Shown: one piece after another, positions 50,375 to 59,583 of the stretch
Numbering within the stretch: position 1 is the first letter of the stretch
Layout of the letters: every line of letters begins with the position of its first letter
From: Streptomyces sp. KMM 9044
GTDB lineage: Bacteria; Actinomycetota; Actinomycetes; Streptomycetales; Streptomycetaceae
DNA length: 64,000 bases
Direction: 5' to 3'
Assembly (NCBI RefSeq): GCF_024701375.2
Contig: NZ_CP113910.1
Coordinates: 1,054,001-1,118,000, forward strand
Made by a program: the position numbers and the translations under genes
Notes under the pieces: model-generated
What the model saw: the letters and a program-made list of their open reading frames with translations, nothing else
Databases searched by the model: none
Told to the model about the DNA's origin: nothing

Positions 50375-51730
50375 TCACCCTTCCTGTGAGGCCGCGGTGC
50401 GGGTCCTGATGAAGCGCGCCAGCCGGCCGACCCCCTGCACGATCTCCTCGTGGGTCAGATAACTGACGGACAGGCGGAGGCCGTGTTCGCCGCCGCCTTG
50501 GGGATAGAAGTACGACATGGGTGTCCAAATGACCCCGAACTCCTCGGCCGAGGATTCCAGGGCGGCGTTGTCCACGCGGAACGGGACCTCGACGGACAGG
50601 AAGAAGCCTCCGGTGGGCTTGTTCCAGCGGATGCCGAGCGCCTTCCGCTCGTCCTCGGGAAACTCCGCATCGAGCTGTTCCAGTACGCCCCGCATCGCAT
50701 CGCCGTAGTGGGCGGAGGTGCGGGAGTTGAGCCGCGAGGCGCGCCCGTCGGCGGACAGCAGCATCCCCGCCACGACGGCCTGCGCGACCGCGGAGGTGTT
50801 CACGGTGACCATGCTCTTGATCTTGGCGAGCTCGTCGGCCAGCAGCCCGACCCGGCCCGTCGCGTCGGCGACGGGCTGATCCGCGACGACGAAGCCGACA
50901 CGGGCACCGGGGAAGAGGGTCTTGGAGAACGAGCCCAGGTGAACGACCCGGCGATCGGTGTCGAGGGCCTTGAGCGTGGGCAGCTGCTCGCCGGGGCTCA
51001 CCAACCGGTACGGGCTGTCCTCCAGCAGCAGGATGTCCTCGCGAGCGGCTAGTTCGAGCAGTTCCCGGCGGGTCTCCAGCGCGATGGTGGTGCCCGAGGG
51101 GTTCGAATGGTCGGGGATCACGTAGAAGGCCCGCGGGCGGCGGCCGCGCTCCCGTTCGGCTCGGATCGCGGCCTCCAGGTCGGCGCAGCGGAAGCCGTCG
51201 GGGTGCTCCGCCACCGCGGTCATCTCGGCCCCGAGCAGCCTGCCGGCACCGGTGATGCCCATGTAGCAGGGGCTGGCGACCAGGATGACGTCCTGCTCCC
51301 CGGCCGCGAGGGCACGTACGGCGAGCAGCATCGCCTCCTGGGCTCCGACGGTGACCACGATCGACTCCGGGCTGACGTCGATCTGCTCGTCCAGGCGCAG
51401 CCAGTCGGCGATCACGTCGCGGATCTGCCCGGCGGTCGGGCCGTACTGGAAGAGCGCGGACCGGACACGGTCGGGGGAGGCTCCGCCGCTCTCCAGGTGC
51501 TCCAGATAGCGACGCAGGTAGTCGATGACATGGCCGGTCTCGAAGAAGCCGTCGTACGGGCGGCCGGGTGCGAACGAGATCGCCTGCGGATAAAGGTACA
51601 TGACCTCGTTGAGGAAGTTCATGGTGTCCAGCACCGGGTCGCTGAGACTTCCGTGGAGTTCGTCTCTGTGCAGCACGGCGAGGTTCGCGGTGGTCTCCGG
51701 CCCGGTGACCGCGAAGCCGGCGCCCCTCAC
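50375..51730 (-). CDS. hpgT: HpgT-type aminotransferase
   Basis: A 451-aa fold-type I PLP aminotransferase without a DNA-binding domain. The PLP lysine is K270 in LGSFSKTLFPG; other family residues are in GPTAGQ, DHSNPSGTT and LEDSPYR. In glycopeptide and related clusters HpgT (also DpgT/Pgat) transaminates both hydroxy- and dihydroxyphenylglyoxylate to Hpg and Dpg, usually with Tyr as donor. Here it can serve the Dpg branch. Its GTG overlaps the stop of the HmaS-like gene (GTGA), so it is translated in the same operon. Confidence 0.88.
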   Translation of the reverse strand: MRGAGFAVTGPETTANLAVLHRDELHGSLSDPVLDTMNFLNEVMYLYPQAISFAPGRPYDGFFETGHVIDYLRRYLEHLESGGASPDRVRSALFQYGPTAGQIRDVIADWLRLDEQIDVSPESIVVTVGAQEAMLLAVRALAAGEQDVILVASPCYMGITGAGRLLGAEMTAVAEHPDGFRCADLEAAIRAERERGRRPRAFYVIPDHSNPSGTTIALETRRELLELAAREDILLLEDSPYRLVSPGEQLPTLKALDTDRRVVHLGSFSKTLFPGARVGFVVADQPVADATGRVGLLADELAKIKSMVTVNTSAVAQAVVAGMLLSADGRASRLNSRTSAHYGDAMRGVLEQLDAEFPEDERKALGIRWNKPTGGFFLSVEVPFRVDNAALESSAEEFGVIWTPMSYFYPQGGGEHGLRLSVSYLTHEEIVQGVGRLARFIRTRTAASQEG

Positions 51731-52548
51731 CGTACGGCCAGCTGACCGCGGGCCGCCGCTTCGTACCGGGCCGCGGACCCGGTGCGGCCGGATCCCGGGA
51801 CGCGCCGGGGCTGGACGAACTCGTAGGAGAACGTGTCGTCATCGGTCAGGAACACGAGACCCTCCGCTACGACACCGCCGCCGCGCTGCGGGAGGTCGTC
51901 GAGGGGGCCGGGATCGGCGGCGTCGGCCGGCGAGGCCGCCAGCGCCAGGGTCACGCGTCCGGACGCGCTGCGCACCACGAGGGAGCCCCCGGACGTTCCG
52001 CCGGCGGCTGCCTGTCCTAACCGGTCGCGGGAAAGCCCGAAGGCATCCCGGTAGAAGTCGGCCTGGTCCTCGACCGTGTGCCGTTCGAGGCGAACCGTCG
52101 CGTGATTCAGCCGCCGGATCCGGCCGGCCGACGGCGCCGGCCGCCCGCTCACCGCCACCCATCGCCGGCCCGGCGGTGCCGTGCCGGCGGGGCGCTGGGG
52201 CAGCAAGGTGTGGCAGACGTCGCCGAACGCCGTGACGCAGGGGACCCCGTAGCGGGAAGCGACCGGCCTGGCACCGGCCGCCACCGCCCGCTCCCGGGTC
52301 GCCGCCACGTCGTCGCACGTCAAGGCGATGTCAGCGATGCCGTCACCATGCTCGTTCAGGAAGCTCCGGATCCCGTGGCCGGTGGTCACCACGAGCCTCA
52401 CGTCGCCCTGACTCAGCAGGGTGGAGCTCCTGTCGACCTCCACGGAGTCCGCGACCGGGGTGAAGCCCATGCCGGAGACAAAGTGGTCGAGTGCCGCCAT
52501 CTTGTCGCGCACGAACAGCTCGACATGAGCCACGTCGTGTATAGCCAT
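51727..52548 (-). CDS. HmaS/HPPD-like protein with internal deletion
   Basis: A VOC-fold protein of 273 aa (ATG 52548 after AGGAGG), about 80 residues shorter than 4-hydroxymandelate synthase. The N-terminal half matches HmaS well (DIALTCDDVAATRERAV, AFGDVCHTLL). In the C-terminal catalytic half the first iron-ligand His is present (H149, RLNHATV), and the last part DTFSYEFVQPRR supplies the likely Glu ligand (E243). The segment between GGGVV and EGLVF, which carries the second His (QHIAF in HmaS), is missing in frame. The iron site therefore lacks a ligand and the enzyme is probably inactive. No hydroxymandelate oxidase (HmO) gene is present either, so Hpg synthesis seems lost. Confidence 0.75.
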   Translation of the reverse strand: MAIHDVAHVELFVRDKMAALDHFVSGMGFTPVADSVEVDRSSTLLSQGDVRLVVTTGHGIRSFLNEHGDGIADIALTCDDVAATRERAVAAGARPVASRYGVPCVTAFGDVCHTLLPQRPAGTAPPGRRWVAVSGRPAPSAGRIRRLNHATVRLERHTVEDQADFYRDAFGLSRDRLGQAAAGGTSGGSLVVRSASGRVTLALAASPADAADPGPLDDLPQRGGGVVAEGLVFLTDDDTFSYEFVQPRRVPGSGRTGSAARYEAAARGQLAVR

Positions 52549-52615
52549 CGAGAGCTCCTCCTGCAGTGCCGCGGTCACAGGCTTCGGTGGTTTCCGGGCG
52601 CCCCGCCCGGGATCT

Positions 52616-54199
52616 CTACCAGCGCCACTCCTGCTGTCCGTAGAGGTGACCGGCCGTGATCCCGCGGTTCTTGCACCAGTCCAGGAACTCCTCGATCTGC
52701 TTGAGCTGGTACGTGTCCTCGGTGTAGGTGGTGGCCATGACGTGGCCCAGCCAGGGCTCCTCGCCCATGGCGTACACATACGCCTCGCCGGCACCCAGCT
52801 CGGTCATGATCGCGGCGGCCTGCTCGGCGTTGGAGCCCGAGAGCTTGCGCGAGTTGCTCATCTTCTTGGTGATGGGGATCGTCAGCAGCGCCTGGTAGAG
52901 CCACGTCAGCGGCGCACCGTCGCACTCCATGCCGAGGAAGGCGATGTCGGCGGTTCCCAGGTGCTGCTTGACGTGGCGGTAGAGCGCGGGCTCGATGCCG
53001 GATGAGTCGGCCCCGATGAAGACCTTCTTGCCGGCCAGTTCCGCCCAGTACGTCGACTTGGCACGGATGTCCAGGTCGCAGTGCTCGCCGAGGAACGGCG
53101 TGGCGGTGACCCGGCCGCCGGGGAACTCCACCTCGTCGAAGTCGTCGACCTCGATCACGGGGAAGCCCTGGTGCTTGAGCATGAGGGCCATGGACGGGTC
53201 CGCGAGATTGCCGCGTGAGCAGCGGGGCACGACGATCTTCCCGATGCGGCCGCGGAGTTGCAGCAGCGTTTCGAGGACGATGTGGTCCTGGTGCCCGTGG
53301 GTGATCAGCACCAGGTCGATGTAGTCGGGCAGGTCGTCCAGGGTGTAGCGGTCACCGGCCGTGCTGTCCGCGCTGATGAACGGATCGGTCACGATGGCGG
53401 CCTGCGGTGTCTGCAGGACCAGGCAGGCGTGGCCGAAGTAGCGGATACGGCCGCCGCCCTCGATGTGCCGGTCCTCGGCGAGGCTCGGCCGGTCGCTGAG
53501 CATGCCGCGCAGATGCTCCGCCTGTGCGTCGTCGAGTTCGAGCGCCTCCCGCAGATGGCCGAGGCTGGTGGGCTGCACGCGGGCCTTGAACAGCTCCTCC
53601 AGGCCGGGGTGACGGAAAGGCAGATTCAGTTCGAGGACGTCCGGCGAGGGGAGCCGGGGCGTGCTGAGGATGAACGGGCGCTCGATGCCGGTCTCGAACG
53701 ACAGCTGCACCGATTGGCGGGATTCCTGGTAGACCTCGCTGGCGTAGACGAGCGGCTCCAGGAAGCGCATCTGCGCCTGGTTGTCGGTGTCGTAGGCCAG
53801 CTCGATCAGGCCGCCCAGTTCGGTGGGCAGCTTGGGGTAGAGCGGGGTCAGGTCGAATCCGGTGGCGTTCGTCCGCAGCAGTTCTTGGCCGGCGGCTATC
53901 GCCTCGGCGAACCGCAGGATCGCGGCCCGGTCCCGCTTGATGCCGGCGAGCAGATCGCTGACCTCGTCGGCGCGTGCCTCGGGGATGTTGATGAAGTAGC
54001 CGCCGCGCAGCTCCGGGTTGTTGCTGGCGGCCACGTGGACCTGCGGGGACTGCAGGTAGGACTCGAGCAGGGGGACCTGCAGGAAGGCGAGGTTCATCGC
54101 GGACTGCACGGGCGCCAGCGTGTACGGCCAGGCGAAGAATCTGTCCAGCAGCGGCTCGACAATAACCTTCGACCGCAGGAACAACGATTCGTCGGCCAT
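52616..54199 (-). CDS. cmlA-like: CmlA-type diiron NRPS beta-hydroxylase
   Basis: A 527-aa enzyme from the ATG at 54199, after GGAGGAGC. The C-terminal half is a metallo-beta-lactamase fold holding a non-haem diiron site: HGHQDH at residues 301-306, E372-H373 and D398, spaced as in CmlA. The N-terminal ~240 residues correspond to CmlA's own domain. CmlA-type enzymes use O2 to beta-hydroxylate an amino acid while it is bound to an NRPS T domain. Here the Tyr-type module 5 is the most likely target; an Asp or Asn module is possible. It heads the dpg operon and shares an operator with the divergent hydrolase gene. Confidence 0.88.
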   Translation of the reverse strand: MADESLFLRSKVIVEPLLDRFFAWPYTLAPVQSAMNLAFLQVPLLESYLQSPQVHVAASNNPELRGGYFINIPEARADEVSDLLAGIKRDRAAILRFAEAIAAGQELLRTNATGFDLTPLYPKLPTELGGLIELAYDTDNQAQMRFLEPLVYASEVYQESRQSVQLSFETGIERPFILSTPRLPSPDVLELNLPFRHPGLEELFKARVQPTSLGHLREALELDDAQAEHLRGMLSDRPSLAEDRHIEGGGRIRYFGHACLVLQTPQAAIVTDPFISADSTAGDRYTLDDLPDYIDLVLITHGHQDHIVLETLLQLRGRIGKIVVPRCSRGNLADPSMALMLKHQGFPVIEVDDFDEVEFPGGRVTATPFLGEHCDLDIRAKSTYWAELAGKKVFIGADSSGIEPALYRHVKQHLGTADIAFLGMECDGAPLTWLYQALLTIPITKKMSNSRKLSGSNAEQAAAIMTELGAGEAYVYAMGEEPWLGHVMATTYTEDTYQLKQIEEFLDWCKNRGITAGHLYGQQEWRW

Positions 54200-54417
54200 C
54201 TTCGGAGCTCCTCCAGAGGAATGAAAAGAAACTGCCTGCCCGAAAGCATCCATGCCCAATTCCTGACGGCGTCGCTTTCGACAGCCGCAGCGTTCACGGA
54301 GAGAGCATTACTTTCAGGCTGAGTTCATGACGCCGCCAAGGGACTTCGACTTGTGCGGCACGGCCCGATTCCGGGCGATTGGACAGTACTCTACTCAGCC
54401 GTGGGCGAAGCATTGAC

Positions 54418-54447
54418 GTTCAACTGTGGCCGGGGCGGCAGTTGAAC
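54418..54447. promoter_or_regulatory. StrR-like operator, hydroxylase/hydrolase gap
   Basis: GTTCAACTG, 12-nt spacer, CAGTTGAAC. Perfect arms, spacer one base longer than at 44644. It lies in the 373-bp divergent gap between the CmlA-type operon and the alpha/beta hydrolase gene. Confidence 0.8.
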
Positions 54448-54572
54448 GCCAAAGGACGGCCGCACGGCCCGGGACGACCGGTGGTATTGATCGGGGCCGT
54501 GGCGTACTGCATCGTGTGCTGCGCCACAGCCATGTCCTCATCGTCTCCCCGGCAGGAAGTGACCAGCACTCC

Positions 54573-55430
54573 ATGCCTTTTGTCAAGACCAACGGCATCC
54601 GGCTCGCCTATCAGCGTTCGGGCCACGGCGAACCCGTCCTCATGATCATGGGGTCGTCCGCCTCCGGCCGTGTCTGGACCATGCATCAGACACCCGCGCT
54701 GAACCGGGCCGGATACGAAACAATCACGTTCGACAATCGCGGTGTGCCACCGTCGGACGCCCCGGCGGGCGACTACTCCATAGCCGAGATGGTCGCCGAC
54801 ACCCGGGGGTTGATCGAGGAACTGAACCTCGGCCCCTGCCACATCGTGGGTTCTTCCATGGGCTCGATGATCACTCAGGAGCTGGCGCTCGGCTGGCCGC
54901 ACCTTGTGCGCTCTGCGGTCCTCATCGCCACCCGGTCGCGGACCGATGCATTCCGCCGAGCTCAGTCGGAGGCCGAACGGGAACTGCGGGCGAGCGGGGT
55001 CCAGCTGCCGCCCAAGTACTCGGCCACCAGAACCGTGCTGGAGATGCTCTCGCCGGCGACCATCGACGACGACACCGCGGTCGCCATGTGGCTGGAGATG
55101 TTCGAGCTCTCCAGCGGCAACAACGTCAGCGGCCAGTCGGCGGCCGTCGCGGCGCTCGGCGACCGCGGCGCGGCGCTGGGCGGTATCACCGCACCATGCC
55201 GCGCCATCGCCTTCGCCGATGACCGTGTATGCCCTCCTCATCTGGTCGCCGAGGTCGCAGGGAACATCCCGGACTGCGACTTCGTGACGATTCCCCAATG
55301 CGGCCACATCGGCTACCTCGAACGCCCCGAGGCCGTGAACGCGGCCATCATCGAGTTCCTCGACATGAACAAGGGTCTGACACCGCAACACCGAACAGCG
55401 GGTTCTCCCATGCCGGTCAGCAGATCTTGA
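54573..55430 (+). CDS. Alpha/beta hydrolase of the NRPS cluster
   Basis: A 285-aa alpha/beta-hydrolase. The nucleophile is S95 in GSSMGS; the Asp and His of the triad are probably in FADDRVCPP and CGHIGYLERPE. DNRGVPPSDAP is the usual region after strand 3. The ATG at 54573 is taken as start because the family N-terminus begins there (MPFVKTNGIRLAYQ). Similar hydrolases occur in ramoplanin-type clusters with unsettled roles. One idea is aminoacyl transfer from the stand-alone A-T protein to the A-less module, as SyrC does, although SyrC uses Cys; peptide hydrolysis is another. It is followed 54 nt later by the ABC exporter. Confidence 0.8.
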   Translation: MPFVKTNGIRLAYQRSGHGEPVLMIMGSSASGRVWTMHQTPALNRAGYETITFDNRGVPPSDAPAGDYSIAEMVADTRGLIEELNLGPCHIVGSSMGSMITQELALGWPHLVRSAVLIATRSRTDAFRRAQSEAERELRASGVQLPPKYSATRTVLEMLSPATIDDDTAVAMWLEMFELSSGNNVSGQSAAVAALGDRGAALGGITAPCRAIAFADDRVCPPHLVAEVAGNIPDCDFVTIPQCGHIGYLERPEAVNAAIIEFLDMNKGLTPQHRTAGSPMPVSRS

Positions 55431-55484
55431 TCCGGTTTCTTTGCTTCATGCGATACGAGGAAGACAGAGAGGGAGGAAACACCC

Positions 55485-57473
55485 GTGACCATGCTAGGTG
55501 GCCCATCCATGGGCCGGATGCGGCTGCGGCCGGACGGCGAGTCGGGCCGAGGCCGGCGGGTCAAGCCGGGGACGGTGCGGCGGATTCTCTCGTACACCCG
55601 GGCATACCGCTGGCAGATGGTGCTGCTGCTGTCGCTCACCGTCGTCGAAGCCTGTATCGCAGCCGCCAGCCCGCTGATGCTCAAGCTTGTCATCGACCGA
55701 GGAATCCTGCCCGGGCATCTCGACGTCGTCATCGGGCTCTGCCTGTTGCTGGCGGGACTGGCCCTCGTGAACGCCGGGATCGTCTTCGCCCAGAGCTGGT
55801 GCTCGGGCCGGATCGGTGAAGGCGTCGTGTACCAGCTGCGCACCGAGGTCTTCGCACATGTGCAGCAGCAGCCGCTAGCGTTCTTCACCCGTACCCAGAC
55901 CGGCAAGCTCATCAGCCGGCTCAACACCGACGTCGCCGGCGCCCGCATGGCCGTGACGACCCTGGCGGTCCAGGCGGTCTCCGCCGTTCTCACCCTGGTC
56001 CTGGTCCTCGGCACCATGCTGTATCTGTCCTGGCAGATCACCATGGCGGCTCTGCTGATGATCCCGCTGTTCCTGGTACCCGCGCGGCTGATCGCGCGCC
56101 GGATGCAGCCGATCAGCAGGTCGATGATGGAGCACGACGGCGAGATGAACGCCATGATGACCGAGCGCTTCAACGTCTCAGGCGCCATGCTCGCCAAGCT
56201 CTACGGCCGCCCGCAGGACGATGCGGACCTGTTCGCGAGCAAGGCCGGCGCGGTCCGCAACATCGCGGTCAGGCTGGCCGTCTGGGGCCGGATCCTGCCG
56301 GTCATCGTCACCGTTCTCACCAGCTTCACGACGGCCCTGGTCTACGGCCTGGGAGGCGCTCTCGCCATCGACGGCACCCTGGCGTTCGGCACTCTGGTCG
56401 CCATGGTCGCCCTGCTCATGCGCCTGTACGGTCCCGTCAACGAGCTGTCGTCGATGCAGGCGACCGCCACGATTGCCCTCGTCAGTTTCGACCGGATGTT
56501 CGAGATCCTCGATCTCAAGCCGCTGATCACCGAGCGCCCCGACGCCAAGGCGCTGCGCCCGGAAGCCGGGGGCGAAGGCCGCGACGGTACGGTTCCGGCC
56601 TCCCCGGATGTCGCGTTCGAGGCGGTTTCGTTCTGCTACCCCAGTGCCGACGAGGTGTCGCTGGAGTCGCTGGAGCTGCATGCGAGCCGCAAGTCCGACC
56701 GGACCGCGGCAAGCTCACCGCAGGTTCTGCACGAACTGAGTTTCCGTGCGCCCGGCGGCAAGCTCACCGCGCTGGTCGGCCCGTCCGGCGCCGGCAAGAC
56801 CACCATCACCCAGCTGGTGCCGCGTATGTACGACCCGACCTCGGGCAGCGTGCGCATCGGCGACCAGGACATCCGCGATCTGACCCTCGGGTCGCTGCGC
56901 GAGAGCGTCGGAGTGGTCACCCAGGAGTCTCACCTCTTCCACGACACGCTGCGGATGAACCTGTCGTACGCCCGCCCCGGAGCCACCGATGACGAGCTGG
57001 TCGAGGCGTGCAAGGCGGCGCTGATGTGGGACACGATCAGCGCTCTGCCCGAGGGCCTCGACACTGTCGTCGGTGACCGCGGCTACCGGCTCTCCGGCGG
57101 CGAGAAGCAGCGGATCGCGCTGGCCCGGCTGCTGCTCAAGGCTCCGCCGATCGTCGTGCTCGACGAGGCGACCGCACACCTGGACTCGGAGTCGGAAGCG
57201 GCGATCCAGCAGGCCCTGAAGACCGCCCTCGCCGGCCGCACCTCGCTCGTGATCGCGCATCGGCTGTCCACGATCCGCGAAGCGGACCAGATCCTGGTCG
57301 TCGACGGCGGTCGGATCCGCGAACGCGGAACCCACGAGGAACTGCTGGCGGCAGGTGGGCTCTACGCCGATCTGTACCACACGCAGTTCTCCCAGCAGGC
57401 GAGGGAACAGCTGGACGTCGAGCCCGTCCCTGAAGCCCCGCTCCCTGCCGTGACGGCGGGAACGTCGGAGTAA
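55485..57473 (+). CDS. ABC exporter, fused membrane and ATPase halves
   Basis: A 662-aa type IV ABC half-transporter, GTG start at 55485 after GGGAGG. The N-terminal ~340 residues form the six-helix membrane domain (first helix about 45-65). The ATPase has Walker A GPSGAGKTTI, Q-loop TQESHLF, signature LSGGEKQRIA, Walker B IVVLDEAT and switch His in IAHRLS. Between the two lies an unusual ~40-residue charged insert (about residues 395-410, HASRKSDRTAAS). It most likely exports the lipopeptide; homologues are regular members of lipopeptide clusters. It is co-transcribed with the hydrolase and ends at a strong hairpin. Confidence 0.9.
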   Translation: MTMLGGPSMGRMRLRPDGESGRGRRVKPGTVRRILSYTRAYRWQMVLLLSLTVVEACIAAASPLMLKLVIDRGILPGHLDVVIGLCLLLAGLALVNAGIVFAQSWCSGRIGEGVVYQLRTEVFAHVQQQPLAFFTRTQTGKLISRLNTDVAGARMAVTTLAVQAVSAVLTLVLVLGTMLYLSWQITMAALLMIPLFLVPARLIARRMQPISRSMMEHDGEMNAMMTERFNVSGAMLAKLYGRPQDDADLFASKAGAVRNIAVRLAVWGRILPVIVTVLTSFTTALVYGLGGALAIDGTLAFGTLVAMVALLMRLYGPVNELSSMQATATIALVSFDRMFEILDLKPLITERPDAKALRPEAGGEGRDGTVPASPDVAFEAVSFCYPSADEVSLESLELHASRKSDRTAASSPQVLHELSFRAPGGKLTALVGPSGAGKTTITQLVPRMYDPTSGSVRIGDQDIRDLTLGSLRESVGVVTQESHLFHDTLRMNLSYARPGATDDELVEACKAALMWDTISALPEGLDTVVGDRGYRLSGGEKQRIALARLLLKAPPIVVLDEATAHLDSESEAAIQQALKTALAGRTSLVIAHRLSTIREADQILVVDGGRIRERGTHEELLAAGGLYADLYHTQFSQQAREQLDVEPVPEAPLPAVTAGTSE

Positions 57474-57492
57474 CGAGCACTGCCCCGTCGGC

Positions 57493-57533
57493 CACCATGC
57501 CGGGTCACCTCGAGGAGGTGACCCGGCATGGTG
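57493..57533 (+). terminator. 19-bp perfect hairpin terminator
   Basis: Arms 57493-57511 and 57515-57533 (CACCATGCC ... GGCATGGTG at the base) pair perfectly across a 3-nt loop, 20 nt after the exporter's stop codon. Confidence 0.9.
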
Positions 57534-57599
57534 TTTGCGCTCTTCACGCTCCACGGGTCCGACCCGACGGACGGTCCCTCGCGGCAGTGACCCCGGACG

Positions 57600-57669
57600 T
57601 CGAAGCGGCCCGCGCTCACCGGCCGACCAGTTCGGAGACTGAGGCCGATGCGACTGCGGGCCGCTTCGA
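57600..57669. terminator. 14-bp inverted repeat after the ABC permease
   Basis: Arms TCGAAGCGGCCCGC (57600-57613) and GCGGGCCGCTTCGA (57656-57669) are perfectly complementary with a 42-nt loop, 25 nt past the end of the convergent permease gene. Probably its terminator; the long loop is unusual. Confidence 0.6.
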
Positions 57670-57694
57670 GTGACTACCGCGGAGTCGGGTCGCC

Positions 57695-58684
57695 TCAGAG
57701 CAGCGGCCGACGGATCCGCGAGATGCAGAAGGCCACCAGCAGTGCGGTGAGCGCGAGGTATCCCCCGGCCTCCATCCACTGGAAGCGCCAGTAACGGTCG
57801 GCCGGCTGGTAGGACACCTCGACGTGCAGGTTCCTCTTGGCCACGCACTCCTTCATCTCGTCCATGTCGATGGAGAAGCAGCTCTCGAAGCTCTTCTCGT
57901 CGTACGCCTTGCCGGCCGAGTCGTACAGCGTGTGCGTCTTGTCCAGCATCCAGGCGCCGGGAATGTTGTAGCCCAGGATCTGGACTTCGTCGCCCTCGTC
58001 CCGGAAGGCCTTGAACTGGGTGTCTGCAGTCAGCGCCACCGTGGTGGAGACAGGCTGCTGAAGATGCGGCCGGACTCCGAACGGCACGATCAGCTGGATC
58101 GCGGCGACGGCAGCGAGGGTGATCGCCATGGCCGGCATCGTGCGCCGGATCAGGAGTCCGACCGTCGCGGCGAGGATGAAGGCGAAGACGGCGTATCCGA
58201 TGGGGGTGATGTTCCTGGACATGAACCCGATGGCGTCGAACCGCTCGCCTTGGACGCGGTCGTACGGGCTTGCGGCCCAGGTGAGCAGCAGACTGAACAC
58301 ACCGACCACGACCGCGCTGATCATCGCGACGAAGCCGAGCTTCACGACGAGCCAGCGGGTCCGCGAGATGCTCTGGTTCCAGACCAGCCGGTGCGTGCCG
58401 GCTTCGAGTTCGCGCGTGATGAGAGGCGCGCCCCAGAAGAGGCCGATGAGCGCGGGAATGGCGATGAGCAGAACGCTGGCCAGGAACACCGGCAGCTCGT
58501 ACTCGTTCAGGAACAGCTTCTCGACTGCTTCGCAGTTGCCGCCGGCCGTGCAACCGACGACGTCCTTGTCGTAGGAGTCGCGCATCTGCATGCCCAGATA
58601 GACCAGGTACGCCGCGAGGCCCACCAGGGCGACCGCGGCCGTCAGCGCCTGTGCACGGAATTGCCTCCAGGTCAGCCAGATCAC
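57695..58684 (-). CDS. ABC transporter permease
   Basis: A 329-aa membrane protein of the type found with YtrA-regulated ABC pairs. Hydrophobic segments lie at about residues 14-32, 62-84, 109-133, 157-172, 180-197 and near the C-terminus (WMEAGGYLALTALLVAFCI). A large extracellular segment (about 200-300) lies between the last two. It overlaps the ATPase gene by 4 nt (GTGA). It probably forms an export or antibiotic-detoxifying complex with the ATPase. Convergent with the exporter above. Confidence 0.8.
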   Translation of the reverse strand: MIWLTWRQFRAQALTAAVALVGLAAYLVYLGMQMRDSYDKDVVGCTAGGNCEAVEKLFLNEYELPVFLASVLLIAIPALIGLFWGAPLITRELEAGTHRLVWNQSISRTRWLVVKLGFVAMISAVVVGVFSLLLTWAASPYDRVQGERFDAIGFMSRNITPIGYAVFAFILAATVGLLIRRTMPAMAITLAAVAAIQLIVPFGVRPHLQQPVSTTVALTADTQFKAFRDEGDEVQILGYNIPGAWMLDKTHTLYDSAGKAYDEKSFESCFSIDMDEMKECVAKRNLHVEVSYQPADRYWRFQWMEAGGYLALTALLVAFCISRIRRPLL

Positions 58685-59583
58685 TGACGAGCCTCCATAA
58701 TCTGCTGCGCCGAACCGGTCACCGACGCGTTCGCGGACCGGCTCATGTAGGCGAGGATGACGTCTTCGAGGTCGAGGTGCGCGGCCTCGGTGATGAAGTG
58801 GGGGATCGGCTCGGTCGAGCGCACGATCAGCGTGCTCTGGCGATCCGTGTGTCCTTCCTGGATGACCTCGATCCCCGGGGGCAGGTCGGCGAAGTCGCCC
58901 TGCGCCCCGACCAGGCGGTAGTGCTCGGCCACGAGGTCATCGGCCTCGCCCGCCAACTGGACGCGCCCCTCCCCCAGGACGATGACGTGGTCGCAGACCC
59001 GCTCCAGGTCGCCGAGGAGGTGCGAGGAGAGGATGACGCTGGCCCCGAGCTCGGCCACGAACTCCATGAGGTTCTGCATGAACCCACGCCGGGCCAGCGG
59101 GTCCAGTGCGGCAACCGGCTCGTCGAAGATGAGCAGTTCTGGACGCTTGGCGGCGGCGACGGTCAGGGCGAGCTGCGCCCGCTGACCGCCGGAGAGGCTT
59201 CCGGCCTTGTGATCCAGCTTGAGGTTGAGCTGTCGGATCCGGCGATCCGCCAGCGTCTGGTCCCAGCGCGGATTCAGTTTGGCGCCCAGCCGCAGATGCT
59301 CGGCCACGGTCAGGTTCGCGTAGACGGGCGTGTCCTGAGCGACGAAGCCGACGCGCGCCAGCTGTTCCGCACTGGCGGCAGGCCGGTTGCCGAGCACCTT
59401 TATGGTCCCCTCGCTCGGCTGGATCAGCCCGCAGGCCAGCCCGAGGAGCGTGGACTTGCCCACTCCGTTGGGACCGACAAGTCCGACGACTCGGCCGGCC
59501 GGAATCTGCAGATTGCAGTCGGTCAGGGCTTGGTGGCGGCCGTACCTCTTACCGAGGCCCTCCGCTTCTAGGACGAACGTCAT
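58681..59583 (-). CDS. ABC transporter ATP-binding protein
   Basis: A 300-aa ATPase. Walker A GPNGVGKSTLL, Q-loop FVAQDTPVYANL, signature LSGGQRAQLAL, Walker B LLIFDEPVAALDP and the switch His in ILSSHLLGD are all intact. The last ~80 residues form a CcmA/DrrA-like regulatory extension. It lies between the regulator and the permease, overlapping each by 4 nt (ATGA, GTGA), so the three are made together. Similar YtrA-type cassettes respond to cell-wall-active peptides; self-protection against the cluster's lipopeptide is plausible but unproven. Confidence 0.88.
   Translation of the reverse strand: MTFVLEAEGLGKRYGRHQALTDCNLQIPAGRVVGLVGPNGVGKSTLLGLACGLIQPSEGTIKVLGNRPAASAEQLARVGFVAQDTPVYANLTVAEHLRLGAKLNPRWDQTLADRRIRQLNLKLDHKAGSLSGGQRAQLALTVAAAKRPELLIFDEPVAALDPLARRGFMQNLMEFVAELGASVILSSHLLGDLERVCDHVIVLGEGRVQLAGEADDLVAEHYRLVGAQGDFADLPPGIEVIQEGHTDRQSTLIVRSTEPIPHFITEAAHLDLEDVILAYMSRSANASVTGSAQQIMEARQ

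Noticed and set aside
52549..52794. N-terminal extension of the HmaS-like ORF to 52794
   Set aside because: It overlaps the 3' end of the CmlA-type gene in another frame; the ATG at 52548 has an AGGAGG site at ideal distance.
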